A stretch of 64,000 nucleotides of DNA, from positions 1,550,001 to 1,614,000 of the forward strand of contig NZ_JAERQG010000001.1 of the NCBI RefSeq assembly GCF_016734805.1. Reading direction: 5' to 3'. A model generated the notes under the pieces. It had not been told where the DNA came from, did no database searches, and saw only the letters and a list, made by a program, of their open reading frames with translations. Made by a program: the position numbers and the translations under genes. Source of the stretch: Marivirga atlantica (GTDB lineage: Bacteria > Bacteroidota > Bacteroidia > Cytophagales > Cyclobacteriaceae). Of this stretch, positions 52,182 through 61,737 are shown one piece after another (position 1 is the first letter of the stretch; each line of letters starts with the position of its first letter).

Positions 52182-52243
52182 ACCGAGCCACTATGCGTAA
52201 TTTTAGAAGAGCTTGTCGGACATCCGGCAGGCTCTTTTTTTTT
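52182..52243 (+). terminator. trp attenuator 2: terminator upstream of trpE
   Basis: An 11-bp stem with wobble pairs (GAGCTTGTCGG, loop ACAT, CCGGCAGGCTC) at 52209-52234 is followed by nine T. CCGAGC (52183-52188) may pair with part of the 5' arm as antiterminator, but this is less clear than in attenuator 1. trpE starts 36 bp after the T tract. Confidence 0.8.
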
Positions 52244-52278
52244 GACTTAAACTTTAACAAAGCACACAATATTCCAAC

Positions 52279-53697
52279 ATGCAAGTAAAAAAACGACACA
52301 TAAGTTTACCAGCTGATTCTTTTACACCGGTTGGTCTTTACCTAAGGCTAAGAGATCAATTTTCAAATACCATTCTATTGGAAAGTAGTGACTACCATAC
52401 CAGAAGAAATAGCTTTAGCTATATAGCGGTACAATCTTTAGTTGATATCCAAAGTGATGGTAAAAAGCTTCTCACAAATATTGAGGGTGAAGAAAACGCC
52501 ATTGAAGTTGATGATCAATTGAAAGTGGCAGAGAAGCTCAATGATTTTATTTTCCAGTTCAAATGTAACAAGATTTTACCGCAGGATGAATTTGAAGAAA
52601 GTGGTTTCTTTGGTGCAACAGCTTTTGATGGGGTGCAGTTTTTTGAAGATATCACCTTTAAAAATGAGGCATCCAATATTCCTTTCTTACGCTATCATTT
52701 TTATCGCTTTGTGATTGTGTTCGATCATTTTAAAGATGAGCTGCATATTTTTGAACACACAATCGATAAGTCATATGACTATACTTTGGATGATTTGATC
52801 CAACTGATTCTGAATAGGTCTTTACCGCAGTTTAAGTTTGCTAAAGAAGGAGAGGAAACCTCTAACCAAACCGATGAAGAATTTTTGAAGATCATCAACA
52901 AAGGAATAGACCATTGCAAAAGAGGGGATGTTTTTCAGATTGTACTTTCCCGCAGGTTCCAGCAAAAGTTCAAAGGTGATGAATTTACCGTGTACAGAGC
53001 ACTTCGCTCGCTAAATCCATCGCCTTATTTGTTCTATTTCGATTATGGTGATTACAAATTATTCGGCAGCTCACCGGAAGCACAAGTAAGTATCAAAGGA
53101 GATAAAGCTTATGTGAATCCTATTGCCGGAACCTATAAAAGGACAGGAGATGATAAGGCCGATGCAGCACTTGCTGAAAAGCTGTTAAATGATGAAAAGG
53201 AAAATGCTGAGCATACCATGCTGGTTGACCTGGGTAGAAATGATCTTTCTAAAAATGGATCAGATGTTAAAGTAGATGTTTACAAGGAAGTACAGTTCTA
53301 TTCACATGTTATTCACCTGGTGAGTAAGGTAAGTGCAACAGTGCCTGAAAGGTCTTCCATTAAATTATTAGGAGATACCTTCCCGGCAGGTACTTTGAGT
53401 GGTGCACCAAAATACATGGCGCTAAAACTTATAGATGAATACGAACCAACTTCACGCGGACTTTATGGAGGTGCAGTAGGCCTTATAGGCTTATCAGGAA
53501 ACCTCAATCATGCTATTGTGATCAGGTCTTTTGTGAGCAGAAACAATACACTTTCTTATCAGGCTGGAGCGGGAGTAGTAGCTTTATCAAATCCTCAAAG
53601 TGAGCTTGAAGAGGTTCATAACAAACTTTTTGCCCTGCGAAAAGCCATGGAAAAAGCTGAGCATATGTTTGACACCCAAAATGGAAAGGCAAAATGA
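52279..53697 (+). CDS. trpE: Anthranilate synthase component I
   Basis: A 472-residue enzyme converting chorismate to anthranilate with ammonia from TrpG. The N-terminal LLES-x10-S motif (L33-S36, S47) forms the tryptophan feedback pocket, so allosteric inhibition adds to attenuation. The C-terminal chorismate-binding core shows FQIVLSRRFQ, SPYLFYFDYGDYKLFGSSPE, NPIAGTYKRTGDD, HTMLVDLGRNDLS and SRGLYGGAVG. First structural gene after two attenuators; it overlaps trpG by 4 bp. Confidence 0.96.
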   Translation: MQVKKRHISLPADSFTPVGLYLRLRDQFSNTILLESSDYHTRRNSFSYIAVQSLVDIQSDGKKLLTNIEGEENAIEVDDQLKVAEKLNDFIFQFKCNKILPQDEFEESGFFGATAFDGVQFFEDITFKNEASNIPFLRYHFYRFVIVFDHFKDELHIFEHTIDKSYDYTLDDLIQLILNRSLPQFKFAKEGEETSNQTDEEFLKIINKGIDHCKRGDVFQIVLSRRFQQKFKGDEFTVYRALRSLNPSPYLFYFDYGDYKLFGSSPEAQVSIKGDKAYVNPIAGTYKRTGDDKADAALAEKLLNDEKENAEHTMLVDLGRNDLSKNGSDVKVDVYKEVQFYSHVIHLVSKVSATVPERSSIKLLGDTFPAGTLSGAPKYMALKLIDEYEPTSRGLYGGAVGLIGLSGNLNHAIVIRSFVSRNNTLSYQAGAGVVALSNPQSELEEVHNKLFALRKAMEKAEHMFDTQNGKAK

Positions 53698-54269
53698 GTA
53701 GACTCAAACTATTATTGATAGACAACTACGATTCCTTCACTTACAACCTGGTCGAAACTGTTCGTCAGTTAAAGCTTGATGTAGATATTACAGTGGTTCG
53801 GAATGATAAATTTCAATTAGCAGATGTAGCTGATTATGACAAAATACTGCTTTCCCCAGGGCCGGGTGTGCCGTCAGAGGCTGGTTTGCTGGAAGAAGTG
53901 ATCAAAGATTATGCACCAACAAAACCTATTTTAGGTGTTTGCCTGGGACATCAGGCGATAGGGGAGGTTTTCTGTGGCAAACTTCAAAATCTTGATACAG
54001 TGCTGCATGGTATTCAAACCAACATAGCTATTAAACAACATTATTTATTTGAAGGTGTAGCTGAAAAACCTGAAGTAGGCAGGTATCATTCGTGGGTAAT
54101 TGACCCGGACTTTGTTCCTGACTCACTTGAAGTAATAGCTGAAGATATAAACGGACAGGTAATGGCGGTGAGTCATAGGCAATATGATGTATGTGGCATA
54201 CAATTTCACCCTGAATCGGTGATGACACCTGCAGGACCTAAAATGATTGAAAACTGGATTAAGCACTAA
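53694..54269 (+). CDS. trpG: Anthranilate synthase component II (glutamine amidotransferase)
   Basis: A 191-residue class I glutamine amidotransferase supplying ammonia to TrpE. It has LLIDNYDSFTYNLVE at the start, the oxyanion loop SPGPGVPSE, nucleophile C83 in GVCLGHQAIGE, and the H-P-E of QFHPESVMT. It could double as PabA for folate synthesis, as no other copy is visible. Translationally coupled to trpE (4-bp overlap), 3 bp before trpD. Confidence 0.95.
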   Translation: MSRLKLLLIDNYDSFTYNLVETVRQLKLDVDITVVRNDKFQLADVADYDKILLSPGPGVPSEAGLLEEVIKDYAPTKPILGVCLGHQAIGEVFCGKLQNLDTVLHGIQTNIAIKQHYLFEGVAEKPEVGRYHSWVIDPDFVPDSLEVIAEDINGQVMAVSHRQYDVCGIQFHPESVMTPAGPKMIENWIKH

Positions 54270-54272
54270 AAA

Positions 54273-55262
54273 ATGAAGGAAATACTTAACAGATTATCAC
54301 GATTTAATACGCTGAGTAAAGAAGAGGCTCAGGATATCCTTACCAGAATTGGGCAGGGTGAATTCAATAATTCCCACCTGGCAGCTTTCATGGCGATGTA
54401 CATGATGCGTCCTATTACTGTTGATGAATTATCTGGCTTTAGAGCCGCTTTGATGGAGCTTTGCATGCCTATTGATTTAAGTGCTTATGATGGTATGGAT
54501 TTGTGCGGAACCGGAGGAGATGGTAAAAACACTTTTAACATATCTACGCTTTCAGCTTTTGTGGTGGCGGCCTGCGGTCAGCATGTGGTAAAGCATGGTA
54601 ACTATGGCGTTTCATCAAAATGCGGAAGCTCAAACTTATTGGAGCACTTTGGTTATGAATTCACCAATGAACAAGGCGAGCTGGAAAGGCAATTAGAAAC
54701 TTCTGGAATTTGCTTTCTACATGCCCCAAAGTTTCATCCGGCTATGCGATTCGTGGCACCCATCAGAAAAGAATTAGGCATCAAAACTTTCTTTAACATG
54801 CTCGGTCCTTTGGTAAATCCTGCCAAACCGAAGAAGCAACTTGCGGGCGTTTTCGATCATGAGTTGGCCAGAATCTACAATTACCTATTTCAGGAAACTG
54901 ATGCCAACTTTAGTATCGTTTATGACCTTAATGGTTATGATGAGTGTTCACTAACCGGCTCAACTAAAGTATTTACCAACAAGGGCGAACAGATTGTAAA
55001 GCCTAGTGATTTCCAGCTGAATAAAGTAAATGCTGAAAAAATAGCAGGGGGCGATTCCATTGAAGAAGCTGCCAAAATATTTACCACGATACTTGAGGGC
55101 AAAGGAAATTCAGAGCAGCAATCAGTTGTTTATGCTAATTCAGCATTGGCATTACAAACTGCCGGTAAATGCGAAACTCTGGAAGAAGGTAAGTCAATGG
55201 CGGAAGAGGCTATCTTATCAGGAAAGGCACTGTCAATATTTAAGAAATTAATGGCTGCCTAA
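54273..55262 (+). CDS. trpD: Anthranilate phosphoribosyltransferase
   Basis: A 329-residue enzyme attaching PRPP to anthranilate. Class IV phosphoribosyltransferase motifs: LCGTGGDGKNTFNISTLSAF (PRPP phosphate loop), KHGNYGVSSKCGSSNLLEHF, and FNMLGPLVNPAKPKKQLAGV. YDLNGYDECSLTGSTKVFTN lies at the metal/active-site loop. Stand-alone TrpD, not fused to TrpG as in E. coli. Confidence 0.95.
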   Translation: MKEILNRLSRFNTLSKEEAQDILTRIGQGEFNNSHLAAFMAMYMMRPITVDELSGFRAALMELCMPIDLSAYDGMDLCGTGGDGKNTFNISTLSAFVVAACGQHVVKHGNYGVSSKCGSSNLLEHFGYEFTNEQGELERQLETSGICFLHAPKFHPAMRFVAPIRKELGIKTFFNMLGPLVNPAKPKKQLAGVFDHELARIYNYLFQETDANFSIVYDLNGYDECSLTGSTKVFTNKGEQIVKPSDFQLNKVNAEKIAGGDSIEEAAKIFTTILEGKGNSEQQSVVYANSALALQTAGKCETLEEGKSMAEEAILSGKALSIFKKLMAA

Positions 55263-55305
55263 ATAACTTATTATCAACTTATTACTTAATGAAGTATAGC
55301 AACTA

Positions 55306-56103
55306 ATGAATACACTAGAAAAGATCATCAATTATAAAAAGGAAGAGGTTGAAAAGCGAAAGAAGCTTTATCCGGTTGAACTGCTAAAGCAACAAACTTA
55401 TTTCGAAGCCACTCCTGTTTCCTTAAAGAAATACCTGCTAGACCCCAATAAAACCGGGATTATTGCTGAGTTTAAAAGACAGTCGCCTTCTGAGGGAATC
55501 ATCAACCAACATGCAAAGGTAGAAGAAACATCCATCGGCTATATGCAGGCTGGCTCCAGTGCACTTTCTATTTTGACTGATAAACCATCCTTCGGAGGTG
55601 ATTTAGAAGATTTAAAGACAGCCAGAAAATTCAACTTCTGCCCGATTCTCAGGAAGGATTTCATGATTGATTCTTATCAGGTATATGAAGCTAAAGCCAA
55701 TGGAGCAGATGCCATTTTGTTAATAGCAGCAGCTATCGACAGGGCTAAAGCGGAAGAATTAGCGGCACTGGCCCATGAATTGAAAATGGAAGTACTGCTG
55801 GAAGTACATAATGAAGAGGAGATCAATTCACATCTGGGCGACTATGTGGATTTAGTGGGAGTAAACAGCCGTGATCTGAAATCTTTTAAAACTGATCTGG
55901 AAGGACTGAAAGCTTTATATAGTAAAATCCCAGATGAATATGTGAAGATAGCAGAGAGCGGAATTAAAACTTCAGAGGATTACCTAAAGCTAAAAACGCT
56001 TGGCTTTAAAGGCTTCCTGATTGGTACTACTTTTATGAAGAACACCAATCCTGCTAAAGCTTGCCAGAAGTTTTCGCAACAAATAAGAATAACCAAAAAC
56101 TAA
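55306..56103 (+). CDS. trpC: Indole-3-glycerol phosphate synthase
   Basis: A 265-residue TIM-barrel enzyme that closes the indole ring. Signatures: GIIAEFKRQSPSEGII (catalytic lysine region), SALSILTDKPSFGGDLEDL, CPILRKDFMIDSYQVYEA, VDLVGVNSRDLKSFKTDL and IAESGIKTSED. Separate from trpF, which follows 6 bp later, whereas E. coli fuses the two. Confidence 0.95.
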   Translation: MNTLEKIINYKKEEVEKRKKLYPVELLKQQTYFEATPVSLKKYLLDPNKTGIIAEFKRQSPSEGIINQHAKVEETSIGYMQAGSSALSILTDKPSFGGDLEDLKTARKFNFCPILRKDFMIDSYQVYEAKANGADAILLIAAAIDRAKAEELAALAHELKMEVLLEVHNEEEINSHLGDYVDLVGVNSRDLKSFKTDLEGLKALYSKIPDEYVKIAESGIKTSEDYLKLKTLGFKGFLIGTTFMKNTNPAKACQKFSQQIRITKN

Positions 56104-56109
56104 TATATA

Positions 56110-56775
56110 ATGGAGACTAAAGTTAAAACACCGAAAGTAAAAATTTGCGGAATGCGGTACCTGCCTAATGTGAAGGAGATACTTGAATACCAGCCTGATT
56201 ATTTGGGGTTTATCTTTTTTGTAGGCTCCAAAAGATTTACAGCAGCTCATGAAATGGATCGCATCATTAAGCTCGATTTCGGAAAAACGAAGCGCATTGG
56301 TGTATTTGTGAATGAAGAAATTGACATCATCCTCGATTTTAAGGAGAGAGGTTACTTTTCCATCGTTCAGTTGCACGGAGATGAAAGTCCGGAATATGTT
56401 GAAAAATTAAGCGCATCAGGGCTTGAAGTCATTAAAGCCATTAGTGTGGGAGATGACTTTAACAAAGCGCAACTGAAACCTTTTGAAGGGAAGGTTGACT
56501 ATTTCTTATTCGATACCAAAGGAAAATACCGTGGAGGCAATGGCTGGAAGTTCAACTGGAATGTACTAAAGGACATAGACCATCAAACCCCCTTCTTTCT
56601 AAGTGGAGGCTTAACACCCGATGATGTTGAAAAGGCGGTTTCCCTTGATATCCCAGAATTGGAAGCCCTGGATTTTAACAGTCAGCTTGAAACCAAGCCT
56701 GGTATTAAAAATATTAACCGTGTAGAGGAATTAGTCAAATCTTTAAAAGAGATAAAACAGACAACATTAAACTAA
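56110..56775 (+). CDS. trpF: Phosphoribosylanthranilate isomerase
   Basis: A 221-residue TIM-barrel isomerase performing the Amadori step between TrpD and TrpC. The catalytic cysteine is in [13 protein letters not shown] (near residue 14), the general-acid aspartate in [20 protein letters not shown], and phosphate binding in [28 protein letters not shown] is the C-terminal signature (usually DVNSGVE). Position 6 bp after trpC and 5 bp before trpB indicates one transcript. Confidence 0.94.
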   Translation: METKVKTPKVKICGMRYLPNVKEILEYQPDYLGFIFFVGSKRFTAAHEMDRIIKLDFGKTKRIGVFVNEEIDIILDFKERGYFSIVQLHGDESPEYVEKLSASGLEVIKAISVGDDFNKAQLKPFEGKVDYFLFDTKGKYRGGNGWKFNWNVLKDIDHQTPFFLSGGLTPDDVEKAVSLDIPELEALDFNSQLETKPGIKNINRVEELVKSLKEIKQTTLN

Positions 56776-56780
56776 TTGAA

Positions 56781-57968
56781 ATGGCTCAAAAAATAGCAAT
56801 AGACGAAAATGGATATTATGGTGATTTCGGGGGAGCATACATCCCTGAACTCCTGCATCCAAATATAGAAGAACTCAGAAATTCTTATCTGGACATCATG
56901 ACTAAACCTGATTTTCAGGAAAAATTCAAACTGCTGCTTAAAGATTATGTAGGCAGACCTACACCGCTATATCTGGCTAAGAAGCTTAGTGAAAAGTATG
57001 GCGCGAAAATCTATCTGAAAAGGGAAGATTTGAACCATACCGGAGCGCATAAAATCAATAATGCCATAGGGCAGGCCTTAGTGGCAAAAGAGCTGGGCAA
57101 GAAGAAAATTATAGCTGAAACAGGAGCAGGTCAGCATGGGGTAGCCACCGCAACGGCCTGTGCACTTTTAGGAATGGAATGTACTGTTTTCATGGGCGAA
57201 AAAGACATGGAGCGCCAGAAGCCCAATGTAGAGCGCATGAAGATTTTAGGCGCTAAAGTGGAACCTGCACGTTCAGGTAGCAAGACTTTGAAAGATGCCA
57301 CCAATGAGGCCATGCGTTACTGGATCAACAATCCAGAAGATACACATTACATTATTGGTTCTGTGGTGGGGCCACATCCTTATCCGGATATGGTAACGCG
57401 TTTTCAGTCAGTGATTAGTGAGGAGATGATGAATCAGCTGCAGGAGCATGAAGGCAAGAATAATCCTGATTATGTGATTGCTTGTGTGGGTGGTGGCAGC
57501 AATGCCGCTGGTGCTTTCTATCATTACCTGAATGAGGAAGATGTTAAGCTGATCTGTGTGGAAGCTGCCGGCCATGGAGTGGATAGTGGAGAAACTGCTG
57601 CTACCACCGCTAAAGGAAGTGATGGCGTTTTGCATGGATCGAAAACGCTTTTGATGCAGTCGGAAGATGGGCAGGTGACTGAACCTTATTCCATCTCGGC
57701 AGGACTTGATTATCCTGGTATTGGGCCTTTACACGCACATTTGTTTAAAAGTAAACGAGGCATCTTTAAATATGTAACCGATGAGCAAGCCATGCAGGCA
57801 GGCGTAGAACTGAGCAAACTGGAAGGTATTATTCCTGCGGTGGAATCGGCTCATGCGCTAGCCGCTTTAAGTCAAATTGATTTCAAAGCATCCGATGTGG
57901 TGGTGCTCAACCTGTCTGGTAGGGGAGACAAAGACTTGCAGACTTATATCAACCACGGAAGCTATTAA
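56781..57968 (+). CDS. trpB: Tryptophan synthase beta chain
   Basis: A 395-residue PLP enzyme joining indole and serine. It shows [20 protein letters not shown] at the start, the Schiff-base lysine in [28 protein letters not shown], the phosphate cup [10 protein letters not shown], and [12 protein letters not shown]. The NLSGRGDKD strand near the C-terminus is family-typical. TrpB1 type, expected to pair with the TrpA encoded 75 bp downstream. Confidence 0.97.
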   Translation: MAQKIAIDENGYYGDFGGAYIPELLHPNIEELRNSYLDIMTKPDFQEKFKLLLKDYVGRPTPLYLAKKLSEKYGAKIYLKREDLNHTGAHKINNAIGQALVAKELGKKKIIAETGAGQHGVATATACALLGMECTVFMGEKDMERQKPNVERMKILGAKVEPARSGSKTLKDATNEAMRYWINNPEDTHYIIGSVVGPHPYPDMVTRFQSVISEEMMNQLQEHEGKNNPDYVIACVGGGSNAAGAFYHYLNEEDVKLICVEAAGHGVDSGETAATTAKGSDGVLHGSKTLLMQSEDGQVTEPYSISAGLDYPGIGPLHAHLFKSKRGIFKYVTDEQAMQAGVELSKLEGIIPAVESAHALAALSQIDFKASDVVVLNLSGRGDKDLQTYINHGSY

Positions 57969-58043
57969 TTACGAATTACGAATTGAGATTTACGATTTAA
58001 GAATTCTTGGTTCTTGAATCTTAACTCTAGACTCTAAAAAATC

Positions 58044-58823
58044 ATGTTACATAGAATAGAAAATATATTCCGGCAGCAGGAAAAAGATAAGCTGACGATT
58101 TACTTTACGGCAGGCTACCCGAAGTTGGATGATACCCAAACCATCATAAAGGCGCTGAATGAAACTGATACCGATATCATTGAAATTGGTATCCCTTATT
58201 CTGATCCTTTGGCTGATGGAGAAACCATACAGCAAACCAGTCACCAGGCATTGGAAAATGGTATGAACCTGAACCTGCTTTTTGAGCAGCTGAAGGACTT
58301 AAGGCAAATTACTGATAAGCCCGTTTTCCTGATGGGATACTGTAACAATGTGCTCAAATACGGAACAGAGAAATTCTGCAAGCAATGTGCTGAAGTAGGA
58401 GTAGATGGCCTCATTCTTCCTGATATGCCTATTTTGGAATACCAGAAGCAGTTTGCTCCTTATTTTGATAAGTACGGCTTGAAAAACGTATTTCTGATTA
58501 CGCCAAAAACTTCAGAAGAGCGCATCAGAGCCATTGATGAACTCAACGGAGGCTTTATCTATATGGTGAGCAGCGCAGCCACTACCGGGGGCAGCTGGCA
58601 GGAAAGTCCTGAAAAGACTGCTTATCTGCAACGCATAAAAAACATGAAGCTGAAAACACCGCAAATGGTAGGTTTTGGCATTTCGGATTATCCGGCTCTA
58701 AGGCTGGTAAATCAGTTTACTGATGGCGCCATCGTAGGCAGTGCCTTTCTACGCGCACTCGATCCTGATAAGTTGGAGCAAAGCGTAAAAGACTTCATAT
58801 CCTTGATGCGCAGCAATAAATAA
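58044..58823 (+). CDS. trpA: Tryptophan synthase alpha chain
   Basis: A 259-residue TIM-barrel subunit cleaving indole-3-glycerol phosphate. Motifs: LTIYFTAGYPKLDDTQT, DIIEIGIPYSDPLADGETIQ with the catalytic glutamate and aspartate, DGLILPDMP, FIYMVSSAATTGG, and VGFGISDYP with phosphate-binding GAIVGSAF. The 75-bp trpB-trpA gap contains short AT-rich direct repeats (TTACGAATTACGAATT) and no terminator, so read-through is expected. Confidence 0.96.
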   Translation: MLHRIENIFRQQEKDKLTIYFTAGYPKLDDTQTIIKALNETDTDIIEIGIPYSDPLADGETIQQTSHQALENGMNLNLLFEQLKDLRQITDKPVFLMGYCNNVLKYGTEKFCKQCAEVGVDGLILPDMPILEYQKQFAPYFDKYGLKNVFLITPKTSEERIRAIDELNGGFIYMVSSAATTGGSWQESPEKTAYLQRIKNMKLKTPQMVGFGISDYPALRLVNQFTDGAIVGSAFLRALDPDKLEQSVKDFISLMRSNK

Positions 58824-58880
58824 CCTTAATAGGAGTGAAACAATCTAGCTACTTGATACTAGCTACTAAATACTTAAAAA

Positions 58881-59894
58881 ATGATTTTACAATTAGAAAA
58901 AAATATAGCAGCAGGCGAAAAAGATCAACTGATCAGCAGCCTCGGGCAGTACACCAAATCGGTGAGTGAGGTGCAAACCCAGAAAGGCTTTTACCTGGTG
59001 GCACTTGAAAATAAGGATGTAGACATCAGGAATATCGGACAGCTCAAGGGCGTGAAGGATGTTCATGTAGTGTCCGACAATTACCAGCTGGTGTCAAAGA
59101 AATGGAAGGTGAGTCCTTCAGAAATTAGCTTACGCGATGGCGATGTAATCTCCCAAAATGATTTTGCACTGATGGCAGGTCCATGCAGCATTGAAAGTGA
59201 AGAACAGGTAGATGCGGTGATCAAACATCTGGTGGAGAACAATGTGAAAATTATGCGTGGAGGTGTTTATAAGCCAAGAAGCTCGCCTTACTCATTCCGT
59301 GGTTTAGGCATGGACGGCTTAAAAATGTGGTACGAAAAAGCCAAAGCAGCAGGCATCAAAATTATCACCGAAGTAATGCAGGTATCGCAGGTGGAGGAGA
59401 TGTACGATTATATTGATATCTACCAGGTAGGCGCCAGGAATACCCAGAACTTCAACCTGCTGGATGAATTGGGCAAGGTTGATAAACCTGTGATGATCAA
59501 AAGAGGGGTGAGCGGCACTATAGAAGAGCTTTTATATTCTGCTGAATATGTTTTCAGTGGAGGCAATGAAGACTTGATTTTATGTGAACGCGGCATCAGA
59601 ACTTTTGAAAACATGACCCGCAACACATTGGATATCAACGCGATTCCTGTACTGAAAGACAAATCACACTTGCCTGTGGTGATTGACCCATCACATGGTA
59701 TAGGGATCAGAAAACATGTGGAGCCGGTAGCGTTGGCAGGCATTATGGCCGGAGCCGATGGCGTAATTTATGAGCTACACCCGGACCCTGAAAAAGCCAT
59801 GAGTGACGGACAGCAATCTTTGTATTTTGAAGAGTCAGCTGCTATGATCAACAAAATGCGCAAGGCCTATGCACTAAGAGGCGAGCTCAATTAG
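58881..59894 (+). CDS. 3-deoxy-7-phosphoheptulonate (DAHP) synthase with ferredoxin-like regulatory domain
   Basis: A 337-residue enzyme condensing PEP and erythrose 4-phosphate, the entry step to aromatic amino acids. Residues 1-75 form a ferredoxin-like N-terminal domain like that of Thermotoga DAHP synthase, where it mediates feedback inhibition. The catalytic barrel has FALMAGPCSIESEEQV, MRGGVYKPRSSPYSFRGLG, VGARNTQNFNLL and PVVIDPSHGIGIRKHV. No chorismate mutase domain. Placement at the end of the trp operon ties precursor supply to tryptophan control. Confidence 0.94.
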   Translation: MILQLEKNIAAGEKDQLISSLGQYTKSVSEVQTQKGFYLVALENKDVDIRNIGQLKGVKDVHVVSDNYQLVSKKWKVSPSEISLRDGDVISQNDFALMAGPCSIESEEQVDAVIKHLVENNVKIMRGGVYKPRSSPYSFRGLGMDGLKMWYEKAKAAGIKIITEVMQVSQVEEMYDYIDIYQVGARNTQNFNLLDELGKVDKPVMIKRGVSGTIEELLYSAEYVFSGGNEDLILCERGIRTFENMTRNTLDINAIPVLKDKSHLPVVIDPSHGIGIRKHVEPVALAGIMAGADGVIYELHPDPEKAMSDGQQSLYFEESAAMINKMRKAYALRGELN

Positions 59895-59910
59895 TTATTG
59901 GTTATCAGTT

Positions 59911-59943
59911 ATTGTCCCGATAGAGATTGGGACAATCTTTTTT
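59911..59943 (+). terminator. Terminator of the trp operon
   Basis: An 8-bp stem ATTGTCCC/GGGACAAT with a 10-nt loop, followed by C and six T. Confidence 0.8.
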
Positions 59944-59950
59944 GAGCTCT

Positions 59951-60070
59951 CGTCATTGCGATCATGTCGTATCTCGACTTCAGTCGAGAGCGCCATGAGA
60001 AGCAATCTTACTCTTTTATCAGAAAATTGCTTCATTCTCTGTCGGTGACAGACAGGCTCGCAATAACCAT
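59951..60070. repeat. Palindromic interspersed element (CGTCATTGCGA type)
   Basis: Starts CGTCATTGCGA and ends CTCGCAATAACC, with internal GAAGCAATCT facing AAATTGCTTCAT, so the whole 120 bp is an imperfect inverted repeat. It also contains the perfect small hairpin TCTCGACT-TC-AGTCGAGA. This resembles the CGTCATTGCGAG...CTCGCAATGACG elements scattered in Bacteroidota genomes, probably non-autonomous mobile DNA. Confidence 0.6.
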
Positions 60071-60414
60071 TACATTCATACTTGCTTCATATAGCCAAAA
60101 TGTGTAGTTTCATTGCATGTTTAACCAAAACCGATACAAAGCCCCTCTGCTAAACGACAACATTCGTTTACAAACGCTTTCAATCGGTTAAGAAAATATA
60201 TAAGCTGGATAAAGTAACTTGGTTGCTATATTTGGGTGTTGTGCTTCATGCGGAAAAGGCCAACACACAAACAGGCACATTTGGTTTTGCCGAAGCGCAA
60301 AGTCAATACTGTAAAACCAAAAGATCCTGTTTTTTTTTGCAAACGCTCGACAAGAATGTTGATATTTTAGAATCAAAAAAGGCTGATAAAGCCTAAATAT
60401 AATTGAACAAGACT
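60071..60414. other. Gene-free stretch upstream of the SIR2-HerA module
   Basis: No gene seen. It contains a consensus -7 element TATATTTG at 60227-60234 (no clear -33 partner), which could start the defence transcript about 170 bp before the ATG. The region 60235-60310 is less AT-rich and contains GGTGTTGTGCTTCATGCGG followed by CCAACACACAAACAGGCAC. A GTTGTGC motif in the opposite orientation lies downstream of herA (around 63936). A short hairpin AGGCT-GATAA-AGCCT sits at about 60380-60394. Confidence 0.35.
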
Positions 60415-61737
60415 ATGGCCGAAACAGCTGAAAATTGGCAAGGAAAACATATCATAAAGCTCAGAGACTACAAAATCCCCACGTCTTTAGATGAACCAGA
60501 CGCACTAAAACTAAGAGAAGAAGTTGAACCTTGGCTTACAGCATTATGCCAAAGTGAACACCTATCATTACTAACCGGAGCTGGGATTTCTTCAGCAGTA
60601 CATTATTTATCGAATGGATCAGCTGGAGCGGGAATGGGAAATATTGAATTATCTGTATTTGAGAATGAAATCAATGTCAAATCCAAAGAAGCAGCCGAAA
60701 AAGCAGGAAGAGGTGACCAACCTAACATAGAAGACCAAATACGAACTATTAATGATCTGGTAAGAGGGCTTGAAATCTATTTGTGTGATGTAAGCGAGGA
60801 AGATGAACTTGAAGATTTAATTGAGGAACTTGAGACTTTAAAAAAAGAACTGAACGATGGCATTATTGATTTTGCTAATAATGTCTTAGAAGCTGAGAAA
60901 AATATTGTAAACTCAACCAGTGAAGAAGCAGCGGAGTATTTAATGAATTTCATGCTGAGCTTTGCTAGTAGAATTGCTACAAGAGAGAGGCTGAACTTAT
61001 TTACTATCAACTACGACCGGATTCTAGAGTTTGGAGCAGAATTAGCTGGTTTACATTTAATTGATCGGTTTGTTGGAAGTGTATCTCCCATTTTTAGGTC
61101 ATCTCGCCTTAATATTGACATACATTATAATCCACCCGGAATACGTGGTGAACCAAGATATTTAGAAGGAGTAGTAAATTTTACAAAGCTTCACGGTTCT
61201 TTGGATTGGACAGAAAATGATGGAATCGTACAAAGATTCGCATTGCCATATGGTGCAAAAGAAATTAGCACCTACAATATCAAAGAAGGTAGCTTAATGA
61301 TTTACCCAAACTCTTCCAAGGATAGAGAAACAGCTGAATATCCGTACGTTGAATTATTTAGAGATTTTGCTAGTGCCGTTATAAGACCCAATTCAACAGT
61401 CGTGACATATGGATATAGCTTTGGAGATGATCATATAAACCGTGTTTTGAACGATATGCTCACTATACCGTCAACACATTTAGTGATAATTGCTTTTGAT
61501 GACGTAGGTGATCGAATAAAACGCTTCTACACAAAAGTCAAACGACCTGTACAGATTTCATTATTAATAGGAAGTCATTTTGGCGACCTTAAGACATTAG
61601 TTGACAACTATCTCCCTAAACCAGCTATAGATCGTACAACATATAAAATGGCCGACCTTCTTAAGGCCAGAGGAGCTACAGTTAAATCCATTGAGGAGAA
61701 AAGTCCCGAACAAGAAAAACCAGAAGGTCATGAGTAG
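60415..61737 (+). CDS. SIR2-domain NADase of a SIR2-HerA defence module
   Basis: A 440-residue cytoplasmic protein. The SIR2-like NAD site is visible as TGAGIS (residues 54-59), N199/D201 in FTINYDRILEF and H260 in TKLHGSLDW. An acidic helical insertion occupies about 125-165 (ELEDLIEELETLKKEL). The C-terminal part has SVVTYGYSFGDDH-type residues (TYGYSFGDDHINRVL), common in SIR2_2 proteins. In known SIR2-HerA systems this protein depletes NAD on phage infection as an oligomer with HerA. The start at 60415 is the first ATG; a TTG four codons earlier is possible. Overlaps herA by 8 bp. Confidence 0.85.
   Translation: MAETAENWQGKHIIKLRDYKIPTSLDEPDALKLREEVEPWLTALCQSEHLSLLTGAGISSAVHYLSNGSAGAGMGNIELSVFENEINVKSKEAAEKAGRGDQPNIEDQIRTINDLVRGLEIYLCDVSEEDELEDLIEELETLKKELNDGIIDFANNVLEAEKNIVNSTSEEAAEYLMNFMLSFASRIATRERLNLFTINYDRILEFGAELAGLHLIDRFVGSVSPIFRSSRLNIDIHYNPPGIRGEPRYLEGVVNFTKLHGSLDWTENDGIVQRFALPYGAKEISTYNIKEGSLMIYPNSSKDRETAEYPYVELFRDFASAVIRPNSTVVTYGYSFGDDHINRVLNDMLTIPSTHLVIIAFDDVGDRIKRFYTKVKRPVQISLLIGSHFGDLKTLVDNYLPKPAIDRTTYKMADLLKARGATVKSIEEKSPEQEKPEGHE

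Noticed and set aside
57969-58043. Short direct repeats between trpB and trpA as a possible CRISPR or regulatory array
   Set aside because: Only a few overlapping TTACGAATT-type units without spacers; looks like simple slippage.
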